Source: Siphonodentalium dalli (lineage: Eukaryota > Mollusca > Scaphopoda > Gadilida > Siphonodentaliidae). Taken from it: 64,000 nucleotides of DNA. Numbering within the stretch: position 1 is the first letter of the stretch; the number at the start of each line of letters is the position of its first letter. The translations under genes were made by a program, and so were the position numbers. Under the pieces are notes generated by a model, which did no database searches, was not told the DNA's origin, and worked only from the letters and a program-made list of their open reading frames with translations. Location: assembly GCA_032622095.1 (NCBI GenBank), contig CP136068.1, positions 151,241,151 to 151,305,150 on the forward strand, read 5' to 3'. Below, piece after piece: positions 48,353-58,853 of the stretch.

Positions 48353-49492
48353 TTAACCCTTATCAATGTCATCAGGATCGATCATCTTTAATCCAGGTTG
48401 CCTCTCGTACCAGTGCATGTACAGCACCGCTCCCTTTGGCATTTTCTCACCTCTAACCCCTCTCCTCAAAGCACTGAGATACAAACGGTATAGTTCTGAA
48501 AAATCTTTTGTGTTTGAATATTTCCAATCTAAGTCCAACAGGGCAGTCATTGGAATATCAGAAACATCACAGAATGCTCCTGACCGAAAGCTTTTTGGAA
48601 TAGAGTCAACGTGAGTCCTGTCGACTCTCTGGTTGCTTGAACGGGTCAAAAAGAATCTCTCTTCGTCAGAAGAATTATCAGCTTTCTTTTTCGGCTTTTC
48701 TACAACTATACCACTTGCATTCTGATTCAAATCTTTGGATATCTTCGATGGTGGTTTCGCAATGAAATTCGCCTGGGTTGATATGGACACCTTGATGGGA
48801 GCATCAGTTGCCTGGACGGACACCGTAGCCTTAGTAGGAGCATCAGTAGTCTGGGTGGACACAGTAGCCTTAGAAGACACATCGGTTGTCTGAGTAGAAC
48901 TGCATTTAACACCATATATTGGCCGGTTATCTGAAATTGACCTAGCAGGACATGAGAACATTTTATGTTGCGGTGAAAGACACACTGCGCATACCTGGGG
49001 ACGTCCCTGCATAGTGACAATAGCCCGTCCGTTCCCATAGTCCAAAGAATAAGGCACCGTTTTCCCCTCACCAATTCTGACAGTTAACTCACGCACTCCG
49101 TTATGAATCAACACGCCGTTGCACGTAGTACCTAAGTACCGTTGATCTAACACTGTCCCAAAATCAGCACACAACGTTGACAGTCTATCTGGGGCGATAA
49201 AGTATGGTAAACGATGAACTTTAATCGTGCAAATCACCAAAGCAATATCAAAGAAATAAAGCGAAGAGTTATTCACAGAGAAAGGTGATTGTCCGATCAC
49301 ACTCAACGCAACGTCATGGTCGGTGAACACCACTATCCACAAGCTCTGCTGACCATCGCGGCACACAGCTGTAACTTTATTGAGGTCAATGCAATGGCTG
49401 ACTGCCTTCAACACCTCTCCATGGTCACGTAGGTTAGGTCCGCGTATCAGTAGCTTCACACTTTTCGACAAAATATCAGCACTGAACTCCAT
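48353..49492 (-). CDS. ORF1/Gag-like CCHC zinc-knuckle protein of the retroelement
   Basis: 379 codons from the first ATG. The frame is open 7 codons further upstream from a GTG at 49513, but the ATG at 49492 has a good context (G at -3, G at +4) and is the likelier start. Counted from the GTG, residues ~15-170 form two RRM-like halves; the second contains the pattern RLPYFIAPDRL...FGTVLDQRYL seen in ORF1/ZCCHC3-type proteins. One zinc knuckle follows: C175-x2-C178-x4-H183-x4-C188. Next come 3.5 copies of a 13-residue Ser/Thr-rich repeat (206-250), a basic stretch (KPKKK, 273-277) and a C-terminal part with no match I recognise. Such proteins bind the element RNA and act as chaperones in the ribonucleoprotein. 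No ORF2 follows. A domesticated host gene copied by retrotransposition is a less likely alternative. Confidence 0.8.
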   Translation of the reverse strand: MEFSADILSKSVKLLIRGPNLRDHGEVLKAVSHCIDLNKVTAVCRDGQQSLWIVVFTDHDVALSVIGQSPFSVNNSSLYFFDIALVICTIKVHRLPYFIAPDRLSTLCADFGTVLDQRYLGTTCNGVLIHNGVRELTVRIGEGKTVPYSLDYGNGRAIVTMQGRPQVCAVCLSPQHKMFSCPARSISDNRPIYGVKCSSTQTTDVSSKATVSTQTTDAPTKATVSVQATDAPIKVSISTQANFIAKPPSKISKDLNQNASGIVVEKPKKKADNSSDEERFFLTRSSNQRVDRTHVDSIPKSFRSGAFCDVSDIPMTALLDLDWKYSNTKDFSELYRLYLSALRRGVRGEKMPKGAVLYMHWYERQPGLKMIDPDDIDKG

Positions 49493-49650
49493 TTCTGACC
49501 AAACACTTGTCACTAACCTTCAGTATAAATCATCTGCTCAACATAGTCCGTGAAATTATGACAATATATATCATAAACCGCACATAAATGCACAATTTGC
49601 GACAGCGAAATGAAACACGTCTTCCGTAATCCAAAGCTAACCGGAAGTTC
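49493..49650 (-). other. Leader between monomer 2 and the ORF
   Basis: 158 bp. Directly after the monomer, at 49641-49648, the plus strand reads ccggaagt, an ETS-family type motif common in animal core promoters, with a second ttccg at 49622. It may mark the original 5' end of the ORF-bearing element or gene. Confidence 0.4.
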
Positions 49651-50082
49651 TAAAAAAAATTTCAAGTGAGAGTATGAGATTGTATTGGGATGGTTTTAAG
49701 ACCGCCGTTAGAACAGATCAGATCGAGATATGTTTGAACACGCTTGGGCACGTCGGTTAACAAGCGGTTACAGTTACTTATTGTGGGTCGAGCCAGCCAT
49801 TTTCACTGAAAGCCACTGTTGATTGGCGATGCACTCCACATGAGGAGTCTACACCTGGAGTTGATGTAGGTTGGCACTCAAACACCCTCGAGACCTCGAT
49901 TCCACAGCCGTTTGCACGTCGATGTGAACAGTCATCCTCTGTACATCGCGTAATGAACATGTGTGCCAGCAAATGTGTCCTGGGTCGACAGCTTTGAAGG
50001 ACATGCTCACGAGGGGGCTCGAACCTCCAACCTTGCGGTTTGGAGTCTAATGCTATACCGACTTAGCCACCGAACCCCCTTT
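49651..50082 (-). mobile_element. tRNA-derived SINE-like monomer 2 (inner)
   Basis: About 431 bp, head at 50079 (GGGGGTTCGG...). A box TGGCTAAGTCGG at 50058-50069 and B box GGTTCGAGCC at 50016-50025 are perfect, 32 nt apart, as in a tRNA. The head has a CCA triplet at the anticodon position but its acceptor strands do not pair, so it is a tRNA relic, not a tRNA. The body has no gene and ends in a T-rich stretch on the minus strand. About 97% identical to monomer 1. Confidence 0.82.
50016..50069 (-). promoter_or_regulatory. Internal Pol III promoter (A and B boxes) of monomer 2
   Basis: A box 50058-50069 and B box 50016-50025 both fit the consensus; transcription would go leftwards through the rest of the element. 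Confidence 0.75.
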
Positions 50083-50512
50083 AAAAAAATTTCATTTGAG
50101 AGTATGAGATTATATTGGGATGGTTTTTAAGACCGCCGTTAGAACAGATCAGATCGAGATATGTTTGAACACGCTTGGGCACGTCGGTTAACAAGCGGTT
50201 ACAGTTACTTATTGTGAGTCGAGCCAGCCATTTTCACTGAAAGCCACTGTTGATTGGCGATGCACTCCACATGAGGAGTCTACACCTGGAGTTGATGTAG
50301 GTTGGCACTCAAACACTCTCGAGACCTCGATTCCACAGCCGTTTGCACGTCGATGTGAACAGTCATCCTCTGTACATCGCGTATTGAGCATGTGTACCAG
50401 CAAATGTGTCCTGGGTCGACAGCTTTGAAGGACATGCTCACGAGGGGGCTCGAACCTCCAACCTTGCGGTTTGGAGTCTAATGCTATACCGACTTGGCCA
50501 CCGAACCCCCTT
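50083..50512 (-). mobile_element. tRNA-derived SINE-like monomer 1 (outer)
   Basis: Direct repeat of monomer 2, offset 430-431 bp. Its head abuts the target-site duplication with only two or three T between, so it is the true 5' end of the insertion. Differences from monomer 2 are few (for example ggccacc for agccacc in the A box and one extra T in ggtttttaag). The small open frame inside both monomers is not supported as a gene. Confidence 0.82.
50447..50500 (-). promoter_or_regulatory. Internal Pol III promoter (A and B boxes) of monomer 1
   Basis: A box TGGCCAAGTCGG at 50489-50500 and B box GGTTCGAGCC at 50447-50456. Confidence 0.75.
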
Positions 50513-50527
50513 TAAAACCAGCGCCTT
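50513..50527. repeat. Target-site duplication, right copy
   Basis: taaaaccagcgcctt, identical to 47618-47632. Confidence 0.93.
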
Positions 50528-50548
50528 AGACCACTCGGCCACGCTACC
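50513..50548 (-). pseudogene. tRNA-Leu(TAG) 5' part, split by the retroelement
   Basis: Acceptor 5' strand, D arm with intact A box and the 5' half of the anticodon arm, then the insertion starts. Transcription initiated here would enter monomer 1. Confidence 0.96.
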
Positions 50549-51160
50549 AGACGATAAGTTTGCAACACACTGTCCCAAAACCATTGAGACATGATTCCAG
50601 ACAGTAATTTACTTACTTCCTTCGTTTCTACGCCCAAATCTTGGACGAGACGTTACTACCATGTTGTGATCTTGTGCCTATTATAAAGCGTTATAAATGC
50701 AAAATACGCCCTTTTTCGATAACATATAAGGATTCAATCAGGCAGCAACGCTCTTTAATGTTTTTGCCCAATTTCAAAGTCACTCACACACAGTTGCGCA
50801 TGGTTTGCCTGTTTACTTTGATTTTTGTTTTCTTTTGGTGAAGGAAGGGTGGTGTAAACTACCGCATGCACGTAAATGTATGCGAGTTTATGCAGCTGAG
50901 GTTCACAGATGGTGATTGATCGATCAGACCAACGTTATCGACAAAGAGCCTCGGGGAATGCACTGTCATTTAAAATGAAAACACAAACTCTTGAGGCTCA
51001 TTCGTTTCTCGCGCCTTTTTTTCTTCATACAGGTGAACCACACGTTACGAGTCATAAAGTGGACTTCCTTACTAAATTTGATACGTGCAAATGAATTACC
51101 CAATCCGAACAACTCAAATAAGACAGATGCGTCGAGAAAAACCGGGGTACAAAAAGTTGT

Positions 51161-51242
51161 TGGCAGCGGTGGGATTCGAACCCACGCCTCCGAAGAGACT
51201 GGTGCCTTAGACCAGCGCCTTAGACCGCTCGGCCACGCTACC
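51161..51242 (-). tRNA. tRNA-Leu-AAG: tRNA-Leu(AAG)
   Basis: Matches the copy at 1330; first complete tRNA right of the insertion, in a type B unit. Confidence 0.97.
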
Positions 51243-51693
51243 CGATGAATTAATTTGGCAGCGCATGGTCGTTAAGTCCCGACTGACGGTTTCAGTCCAA
51301 ACATATAAAACTTGTCGATGCGTCCGCGACGCAAATGTATTTTTGTGGACATTAATATATTTTGTGTTCGTTCTGGAGTGAGCGAATGGCGCCAGAAAGG
51401 AGAGAGACATGCTGTCCCTTCTTGATGGTCTACAATTGTGAGCAGAAAGTGCACAATTGTTTCATTTTCCCAAGGAGCAAAAATAGACAAACGGCGAGAT
51501 TTACATCACCCACTCGGTGGCAGATAGACGCGCGCAACGGAGTCTGCATTTGCGAGCATCTCGATCAAGATCCTGAGTGAGCAAAATTGGCGAGAAAATA
51601 AAGATTCCTGTTGACCGTTCGTTTGAGGGGATGTCACCTTGTTGCCGCGCGGCAGTTGCTTCGAAAAAAACGAAGCAAAAAAGGTTTACTTTT

Positions 51694-51775
51694 TGGCAGC
51701 GGTGGGATTCGAACCCACGCCTCCGAAGAGACTGGTGCCTAAAACCAGCGCCTTAGACCACTCGGCCACGCTACC
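51694..51775 (-). tRNA. tRNA-Leu-TAG: tRNA-Leu(TAG)
   Basis: Matches the copy at 636; type A unit, C-class trailer. Confidence 0.97.
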
Positions 51776-52387
51776 AGACGATAAGTTTGCAACACACTGT
51801 CCCAAAACCATTGAGACATGATTCCAGACAGTAATTTACTTACTTCCTTCGTTTCTACGCCCAAATCTTGGACGAGACGTTACTACCATGTTGTGATCTT
51901 GTGCCTATTATAAAGCGTTATAAATGCAAAATACGCTCTTTTTCGATAACATATAAGGATTCAATCAGGCAGCAACGCTCTTTAATGTTTTTGCCCAATT
52001 TCAAAGTCACTCCCACACAGTTGCGCATGGTTTGCCTGTTTACTTTGATTTTTGTTTTCTTTTGGTGAAGGAAGGGTGGTGTAAACTACCGCATGCACGT
52101 ACATGTATGCGAGTTTATGCAGCTGAGGTTCACAGATGGTGATTGATCGATCAGACCAACGTTATCGACAAAGAGCCTCGGGGAATGCACAGTCATTTAA
52201 ACTGAAAACACAAACTCTTGAGGCTCATTCGTTTCTCGCGCCTTTTTTTCTTCATACAGGTGAACCACACGTTACGGGTCATAAAGTGGACTTCCTTACT
52301 AAATTTGATACGTGCAAGTGAATTACCCAATCCGAACAACTCAAATAAGACAGATGCGTCGAGAAAAACCGGGGTACAAAAAGTTGT

Positions 52388-52469
52388 TGGCAGCGGTGGG
52401 ATTCGAACCCACGCCTCCGAAGAGACTGGTGCCTTAGACCAGCGCCTTAGACCGCTCGGCCACGCTACC
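52388..52469 (-). tRNA. tRNA-Leu-AAG: tRNA-Leu(AAG)
   Basis: Matches the copy at 1330; gttatggag variant upstream. Confidence 0.97.
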
Positions 52470-52906
52470 CGATGAATTAATTTGGCAGCGCATGGTCGTT
52501 AAGTCCCGACTGACGGTTTCAGTCCAAACATATAAAACTTGTCGATGCGTCCGCGACGCAAATGTATTTTTGTGGACATTAATATATTTTGTGTTCGTTA
52601 TGGAGTGAGCGAATGGCGCCAGAAAGGAGAGAGACATGCTGTCCCTTCTTGATGGTCTACAATTGTGAGCAGAAAGTGCACAATTGTTTCATTTTCCCAA
52701 GGAGCAAAAATAGACAAACGGCGAGATTTACATCACCCACTCGGTGGCAGATAGACGCGCGCAACGGAGTCTGCATTTGCGAGCATCTCGACCAAGATCC
52801 TGGCGAGAAAATAAAGATTCCTGTTGACCGTTCGTTTGAGGGGATGTCACCTTGTTGCCGCGCGGCAGTTGCTTCGAAAAAAACGAAGCAAAAAAGGTTT
52901 ACTTTT

Positions 52907-52988
52907 TGGCAGCGGTGGGATTCGAACCCACGCCTCCGAAGAGACTGGTGCCTAAAACCAGCGCCTTAGACCACTCGGCCACGCTACC
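52907..52988 (-). tRNA. tRNA-Leu-TAG: tRNA-Leu(TAG)
   Basis: Matches the copy at 636; S1 spacer has the 14-bp deletion (cctggcgag). Confidence 0.97.
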
Positions 52989-53600
52989 AGACGATAAGTT
53001 TGCAACACACTGTCCCAAAACCATTGAGACATGATTCCAGACAGTAATTTACTTACTTCCTTCGTTTCTACGCCCAAATCTTGGACGAGACGTTACTACC
53101 ATGTTGTGATCTTGTGCCTATTATAAAGCGTTATAAATGCAAAATACGCCCTTTTTCGATAACATATAAGGATTCAATCAGGCAGCAACGCTCTTTAATG
53201 TTTTTGCCCAATTTCAAAGTCACTCACACACAGTTGCGCATGGTTTGCCTGTTTACTTTGATTTTTGTTTTCTTTTGGTGAAGGAAGGGTGGTGTAAACT
53301 ACCGCATGCACGTAAATGTATGCGAGTTTATGCAGCTGAGGTTCACAGATGGTGATTGATCGATCAGACCAACGTTATCGACAAAGAGCCTCGGGGAATG
53401 CACTGTCATTTAAAATGAAAACACAAACTCTTGAGGCTCATTCGTTTCTCGCGCCTTTTTTTCTTCATACAGGTGAACCACACGTTACGAGTCATAAAGT
53501 GGACTTCCTTACTAAATTTGATACGTGCAAATGAATTACCCAATCCGAACAACTCAAATAAGACAGATGCGTCGAGAAAAACCGGGGTACAAAAAGTTGT

Positions 53601-53624
53601 TGGCAGCGGTGGGATTCGAACCCA
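53601..53624 (-). pseudogene. tRNA-Leu(AAG) 3' stub
   Basis: Only the acceptor 3' strand and T arm remain. A 130-bp deletion, with two filler bases (at), joins gaaccca to tcgatgcg of the upstream spacer, next to the tgcgtc/gacgca inverted repeat. The B box survives; A box and anticodon are gone. Confidence 0.95.
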
Positions 53625-54005
53625 ATTCGATGCGTCCGCGACGCAAATGTATTTTTGTGGACATTAATATATTTTGTGTTCGTTCTGGAGTGAGCGAATG
53701 GCGCCAGAAAGGAGAGAGACATGCTGTCCCTTCTTGATGGTCTACAATTGTGAGCAGAAAGTGCACAATTGTTTCATTTTCCCAAGGAGCAAAAATAGAC
53801 AAACGGCGAGATTTACATCACCCACTCGGTGGCAGATAGACGCGCGCAACGGAGTCTGCATTTGCGAGCATCTCGATCAAGATCCTGAGTGAGCAAAATT
53901 GGCGAGAAAATAAAGATTCCTGTTGACCGTTCGTTTGAGGGGATGTCACCTTGTTGCCGCGCGGCAGTTGCTTCGAAAAAAACGAAGCAAAAAAGGTTTA
54001 CTTTT

Positions 54006-54087
54006 TGGCAGCGGTGGGATTCGAACCCACGCCTCCGAAGAGACTGGTGCCTAAAACCAGCGCCTTAGACCACTCGGCCACGCTACC
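54006..54087 (-). tRNA. tRNA-Leu-TAG: tRNA-Leu(TAG)
   Basis: Matches the copy at 636; follows a stub, so this unit has only Leu(TAG). Confidence 0.97.
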
Positions 54088-54699
54088 AGACGATAAGTTT
54101 GCAACACACTGTCCCAAAACCATTGAGACATGATTCCAGACAGTAATTTACTTACTTCCTTCGTTTCTACGCCCAAATCTTGGACGAGACGTTACTACCA
54201 TGTTGTGATCTTGTGCCTATTATAAAGCGTTATAAATGCAAAATACGCTCTTTTTCGATAACATATAAGGATTCAATCAGGCAGCAACGCTCTTTAATGT
54301 TTTTGCCCAATTTCAAAGTCACTCCCACACAGTTGCGCATGGTTTGCCTGTTTACTTTGATTTTTGTTTTCTTTTGGTGAAGGAAGGGTGGTGTAAACTA
54401 CCGCATGCACGTACATGTATGCGAGTTTATGCAGCTGAGGTTCACAGATGGTGATTGATCGATCAGACCAACGTTATCGACAAAGAGCCTCGGGGAATGC
54501 ACAGTCATTTAAACTGAAAACACAAACTCTTGAGGCTCATTCGTTTCTCGCGCCTTTTTTTCTTCATACAGGTGAACCACACGTTACGAGTCATAAAGTG
54601 GACTTCCTTACTAAATTTGATACGTGCAAGTGAATTACCCAATCCGAACAACTCAAATAAGACAGATGCGTCGAGAAAAACCGGGGTACAAAAAGTTGT

Positions 54700-54781
54700 T
54701 GGCAGCGGTGGGATTCGAACCCACGCCTCCGAAGAGACTGGTGCCTTAGACCAGCGCCTTAGACCGCTCGGCCACGCTACC
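54700..54781 (-). tRNA. tRNA-Leu-AAG: tRNA-Leu(AAG)
   Basis: Matches the copy at 1330; gttatggag variant. Confidence 0.97.
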
Positions 54782-55218
54782 CGATGAATTAATTTGGCAG
54801 CGCATGGTCGTTAAGTCCCGACTGACGGTTTCAGTCCAAACATATAAAACTTGTCGATGCGTCCGCGACGCAAATGTATTTTTGTGGACATTAATATATT
54901 TTGTGTTCGTTATGGAGTGAGCGAATGGCGCCAGAAAGGAGAGAGACATGCTGTCCCTTCTTGATGGTCTACAATTGTGAGCAGAAAGTGCACAATTGTT
55001 TCATTTTCCCAAGGAGCAAAAATAGACAAACGGCGAGATTTACATCACCCACTCGGTGGCAGATAGACGCGCGCAACGGAGTCTGCATTTGCGAGCATCT
55101 CGACCAAGATCCTGGCGAGAAAATAAAGATTCCTGTTGACCGTTCGTTTGAGGGGATGTCACCTTGTTGCCGCGCGGCAGTTGCTTCGAAAAAAACGAAG
55201 CAAAAAAGGTTTACTTTT

Positions 55219-55300
55219 TGGCAGCGGTGGGATTCGAACCCACGCCTCCGAAGAGACTGGTGCCTAAAACCAGCGCCTTAGACCACTCGGCCACGCTACC
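55219..55300 (-). tRNA. tRNA-Leu-TAG: tRNA-Leu(TAG)
   Basis: Matches the copy at 636; 14-bp spacer deletion. Confidence 0.97.
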
Positions 55301-55912
55301 AGACGATAAGTTTGCAACACACTGTCCCAAAACCATTGAGACATGATTCCAGACAGTAATTTACTTACTTCCTTCGTTTCTACGCCCAAATCTTGGACGA
55401 GACGTTACTACCATGTTGTGATCTTGTGCCTATTATAAAGCGTTATAAATGCAAAATACGCCCTTTTTCGATAACATATAAGGATTCAATCAGGCAGCAA
55501 CGCTCTTTAATGTTTTTGCCCAATTTCAAAGTCACTCACACACAGTTGCGCATGGTTTGCCTGTTTACTTTGATTTTTGTTTTCTTTTGGTGAAGGAAGG
55601 GTGGTGTAAACTACCGCATGCACGTAAATGTATGCGAGTTTATGCAGCTGAGGTTCACAGATGGTGATTGATCGATCAGACCAACGTTATCGACAAAGAG
55701 CCTCGGGGAATGCACTGTCATTTAAAATGAAAACACAAACTCTTGAGGCTCATTCGTTTCTCGCGCCTTTTTTTCTTCATACAGGTGAACCACACGTTAC
55801 GAGTCATAAAGTGGACTTCCTTACTAAATTTGATACGTGCAAATGAATTACCCAATCCGAACAACTCAAATAAGACAGATGCGTCGAGAAAAACCGGGGT
55901 ACAAAAAGTTGT

Positions 55913-55936
55913 TGGCAGCGGTGGGATTCGAACCCA
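55913..55936 (-). pseudogene. tRNA-Leu(AAG) 3' stub
   Basis: Same deletion junction as the stub at 53601, 2,312 bp further on. Confidence 0.95.
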
Positions 55937-56317
55937 ATTCGATGCGTCCGCGACGCAAATGTATTTTTGTGGACATTAATATATTTTGTGTTCGTTCTGG
56001 AGTGAGCGAATGGCGCCAGAAAGGAGAGAGACATGCTGTCCCTTCTTGATGGTCTACAATTGTGAGCAGAAAGTGCACAATTGTTTCATTTTCCCAAGGA
56101 GCAAAAATAGACAAACGGCGAGATTTACATCACCCACTCGGTGGCAGATAGACGCGCGCAACGGAGTCTGCATTTGCGAGCATCTCGATCAAGATCCTGA
56201 GTGAGCAAAATTGGCGAGAAAATAAAGATTCCTGTTGACCGTTCGTTTGAGGGGATGTCACCTTGTTGCCGCGCGGCAGTTGCTTCGAAAAAAACGAAGC
56301 AAAAAAGGTTTACTTTT

Positions 56318-56399
56318 TGGCAGCGGTGGGATTCGAACCCACGCCTCCGAAGAGACTGGTGCCTAAAACCAGCGCCTTAGACCACTCGGCCACGCTACC
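56318..56399 (-). tRNA. tRNA-Leu-TAG: tRNA-Leu(TAG)
   Basis: Matches the copy at 636; unit with stub partner. Confidence 0.97.
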
Positions 56400-57011
56400 A
56401 GACGATAAGTTTGCAACACACTGTCCCAAAACCATTGAGACATGATTCCAGACAGTAATTTACTTACTTCCTTCGTTTCTACGCCCAAATCTTGGACGAG
56501 ACGTTACTACCATGTTGTGATCTTGTGCCTATTATAAAGCGTTATAAATGCAAAATACGCTCTTTTTCGATAACATATAAGGATTCAATCAGGCAGCAAC
56601 GCTCTTTAATGTTTTTGCCCAATTTCAAAGTCACTCCCACACAGTTGCGCATGGTTTGCCTGTTTACTTTGATTTTTGTTTTCTTTTGGTGAAGGAAGGG
56701 TGGTGTAAACTACCGCATGCACGTACATGTATGCGAGTTTATGCAGCTGAGGTTCACAGATGGTGATTGATCGATCAGACCAACGTTATCGACAAAGAGC
56801 CTCGGGGAATGCACAGTCATTTAAACTGAAAACACAAACTCTTGAGGCTCATTCGTTTCTCGCGCCTTTTTTTCTTCATACAGGTGAACCACACGTTACG
56901 AGTCATAAAGTGGACTTCCTTACTAAATTTGATACGTGCAAGTGAATTACCCAATCCGAACAACTCAAATAAGACAGATGCGTCGAGAAAAACCGGGGTA
57001 CAAAAAGTTGT

Positions 57012-57093
57012 TGGCAGCGGTGGGATTCGAACCCACGCCTCCGAAGAGACTGGTGCCTTAGACCAGCGCCTTAGACCGCTCGGCCACGCTACC
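57012..57093 (-). tRNA. tRNA-Leu-AAG: tRNA-Leu(AAG)
   Basis: Matches the copy at 1330; spacer has the gcgcatcgg variant near 57,384. Confidence 0.97.
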
Positions 57094-57544
57094 CGATGAA
57101 TTAATTTGGCAGCGCATGGTCGTTAAGTCCCGACTGACGGTTTCAGTCCAAACATATAAAACTTGTCGATGCGTCCGCGACGCAAATGTATTTTTGTGGA
57201 CATTAATATATTTTGTGTTCGTTATGGAGTGAGCGAATGGCGCCAGAAAGGAGAGAGACATGCTGTCCCTTCTTGATGGTCTACAATTGTGAGCAGAAAG
57301 TGCACAATTGTTTCATTTTCCCAAGGAGCAAAAATAGACAAACGGCGAGATTTACATCACCCACTCGGTGGCAGATAGACGCGCGCATCGGAGTCTGCAT
57401 TTGCGAGCATCTCGACCAAGATCCTGAGTGAGCAAAATTGGCGAGAAAATAAAGATTCCTGTTGACCGTTCGTTTGAGGGGATGTCACCTTGTTGCCGCG
57501 CGGCAGTTGCTTCGAAAAAAACGAAGCAAAAAAGGTTTACTTTT

Positions 57545-57626
57545 TGGCAGCGGTGGGATTCGAACCCACGCCTCCGAAGAGACTGGTGCCTAAAACCAGC
57601 GCCTTAGACCACTCGGCCACGCTACC
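57545..57626 (-). tRNA. tRNA-Leu-TAG: tRNA-Leu(TAG)
   Basis: Matches the copy at 636; spacer without the 14-bp deletion. Confidence 0.97.
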
Positions 57627-58238
57627 AGACGATAAGTTTGCAACACACTGTCCCAAAACCATTGAGACATGATTCCAGACAGTAATTTACTTACTTCCTT
57701 CGTTTCTACGCCCAAATCTTGGACGAGACGTTACTACCATGTTGTGATCTTGTGCCTATTATAAAGCGTTATAAATGCAAAATACGCCCTTTTTCGATAA
57801 CATATAAGGATTCAATCAGGCAGCAACGCTCTTTAATGTTTTTGCCCAATTTCAAAGTCACTCACACACAGTTGCGCATGGTTTGCCTGTTTACTTTGAT
57901 TTTTGTTTTCTTTTGGTGAAGGAAGGGTGGTGTAAACTACCGCATGCACGTAAATGTATGCGAGTTTATGCAGCTGAGGTTCACAGATGGTGATTGATCG
58001 ATCAGACCAACGTTATCGACAAAGAGCCTCGGGGAATGCACTGTCATTTAAAATGAAAACACAAACTCTTGAGGCTCATTCGTTTCTCGCGCCTTTTTTT
58101 CTTCATACAGGTGAACCACACGTTACGAGTCATAAAGTGGACTTCCTTACTAAATTTGATACGTGCAAATGAATTACCCAATCCGAACAACTCAAATAAG
58201 ACAGATGCGTCGAGAAAAACCGGGGTACAAAAAGTTGT

Positions 58239-58320
58239 TGGCAGCGGTGGGATTCGAACCCACGCCTCCGAAGAGACTGGTGCCTTAGACCAGCGCCTTA
58301 GACCGCTCGGCCACGCTACC
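58239..58320 (-). tRNA. tRNA-Leu-AAG: tRNA-Leu(AAG)
   Basis: Matches the copy at 1330; a type B unit that kept the gene. Confidence 0.97.
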
Positions 58321-58771
58321 CGATGAATTAATTTGGCAGCGCATGGTCGTTAAGTCCCGACTGACGGTTTCAGTCCAAACATATAAAACTTGTCGATGCG
58401 TCCGCGACGCAAATGTATTTTTGTGGACATTAATATATTTTGTGTTCGTTCTGGAGTGAGCGAATGGCGCCAGAAAGGAGAGAGACATGCTGTCCCTTCT
58501 TGATGGTCTACAATTGTGAGCAGAAAGTGCACAATTGTTTCATTTTCCCAAGGAGCAAAAATAGACAAACGGCGAGATTTACATCACCCACTCGGTGGCA
58601 GATAGACGCGCGCAACGGAGTCTGCATTTGCGAGCATCTCGATCAAGATCCTGAGTGAGCAAAATTGGCGAGAAAATAAAGATTCCTGTTGACCGTTCGT
58701 TTGAGGGGATGTCACCTTGTTGCCGCGCGGCAGTTGCTTCGAAAAAAACGAAGCAAAAAAGGTTTACTTTT

Positions 58772-58853
58772 TGGCAGCGGTGGGATTCGAACCCACGCCT
58801 CCGAAGAGACTGGTGCCTAAAACCAGCGCCTTAGACCACTCGGCCACGCTACC
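58772..58853 (-). tRNA. tRNA-Leu-TAG: tRNA-Leu(TAG)
   Basis: Matches the copy at 636; type A unit. Confidence 0.97.

Larger units (their letters stand above)
47633..50512 (-). mobile_element. Composite non-LTR retroelement inserted in a tRNA-Leu(TAG) gene
   Basis: 2,880 bp between 15-bp target-site duplications, with a T-run at the left edge that is the poly(A) tail of a minus-strand transcript. These are the marks of target-primed reverse transcription. Order on the minus strand: monomer 1 (50512-50083), monomer 2 (50082-49651), leader (49650-49493), ORF1-like gene, 3' region with microsatellite and hairpin, poly(A). There is no reverse transcriptase or endonuclease, so it needed enzymes from elsewhere, as half-LINE and SINE elements do. 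One flanking duplication encloses monomers and ORF together, so they most simply arrived as one cDNA. Sequence-specific LINEs of the Tx1 group are known to pick multicopy RNA genes, but a family cannot be assigned without ORF2. Confidence 0.9.

Noticed and set aside
48727-49074. 115-residue minus-strand frame inside the ORF1 gene
   Set aside because: A shadow of the real gene in another frame, driven by its 13-residue repeat.
49778-49972. 64-residue minus-strand frame in both monomers
   Set aside because: It is the same in both because the monomers are 97% identical; no domain, and it lies in a SINE-like body.
50005-50079. Head of the monomers as a functional tRNA-Trp(CCA)
   Set aside because: The triplet and boxes fit, but the acceptor strands do not pair and the anticodon stem is poor; a tRNA relic is the better reading.
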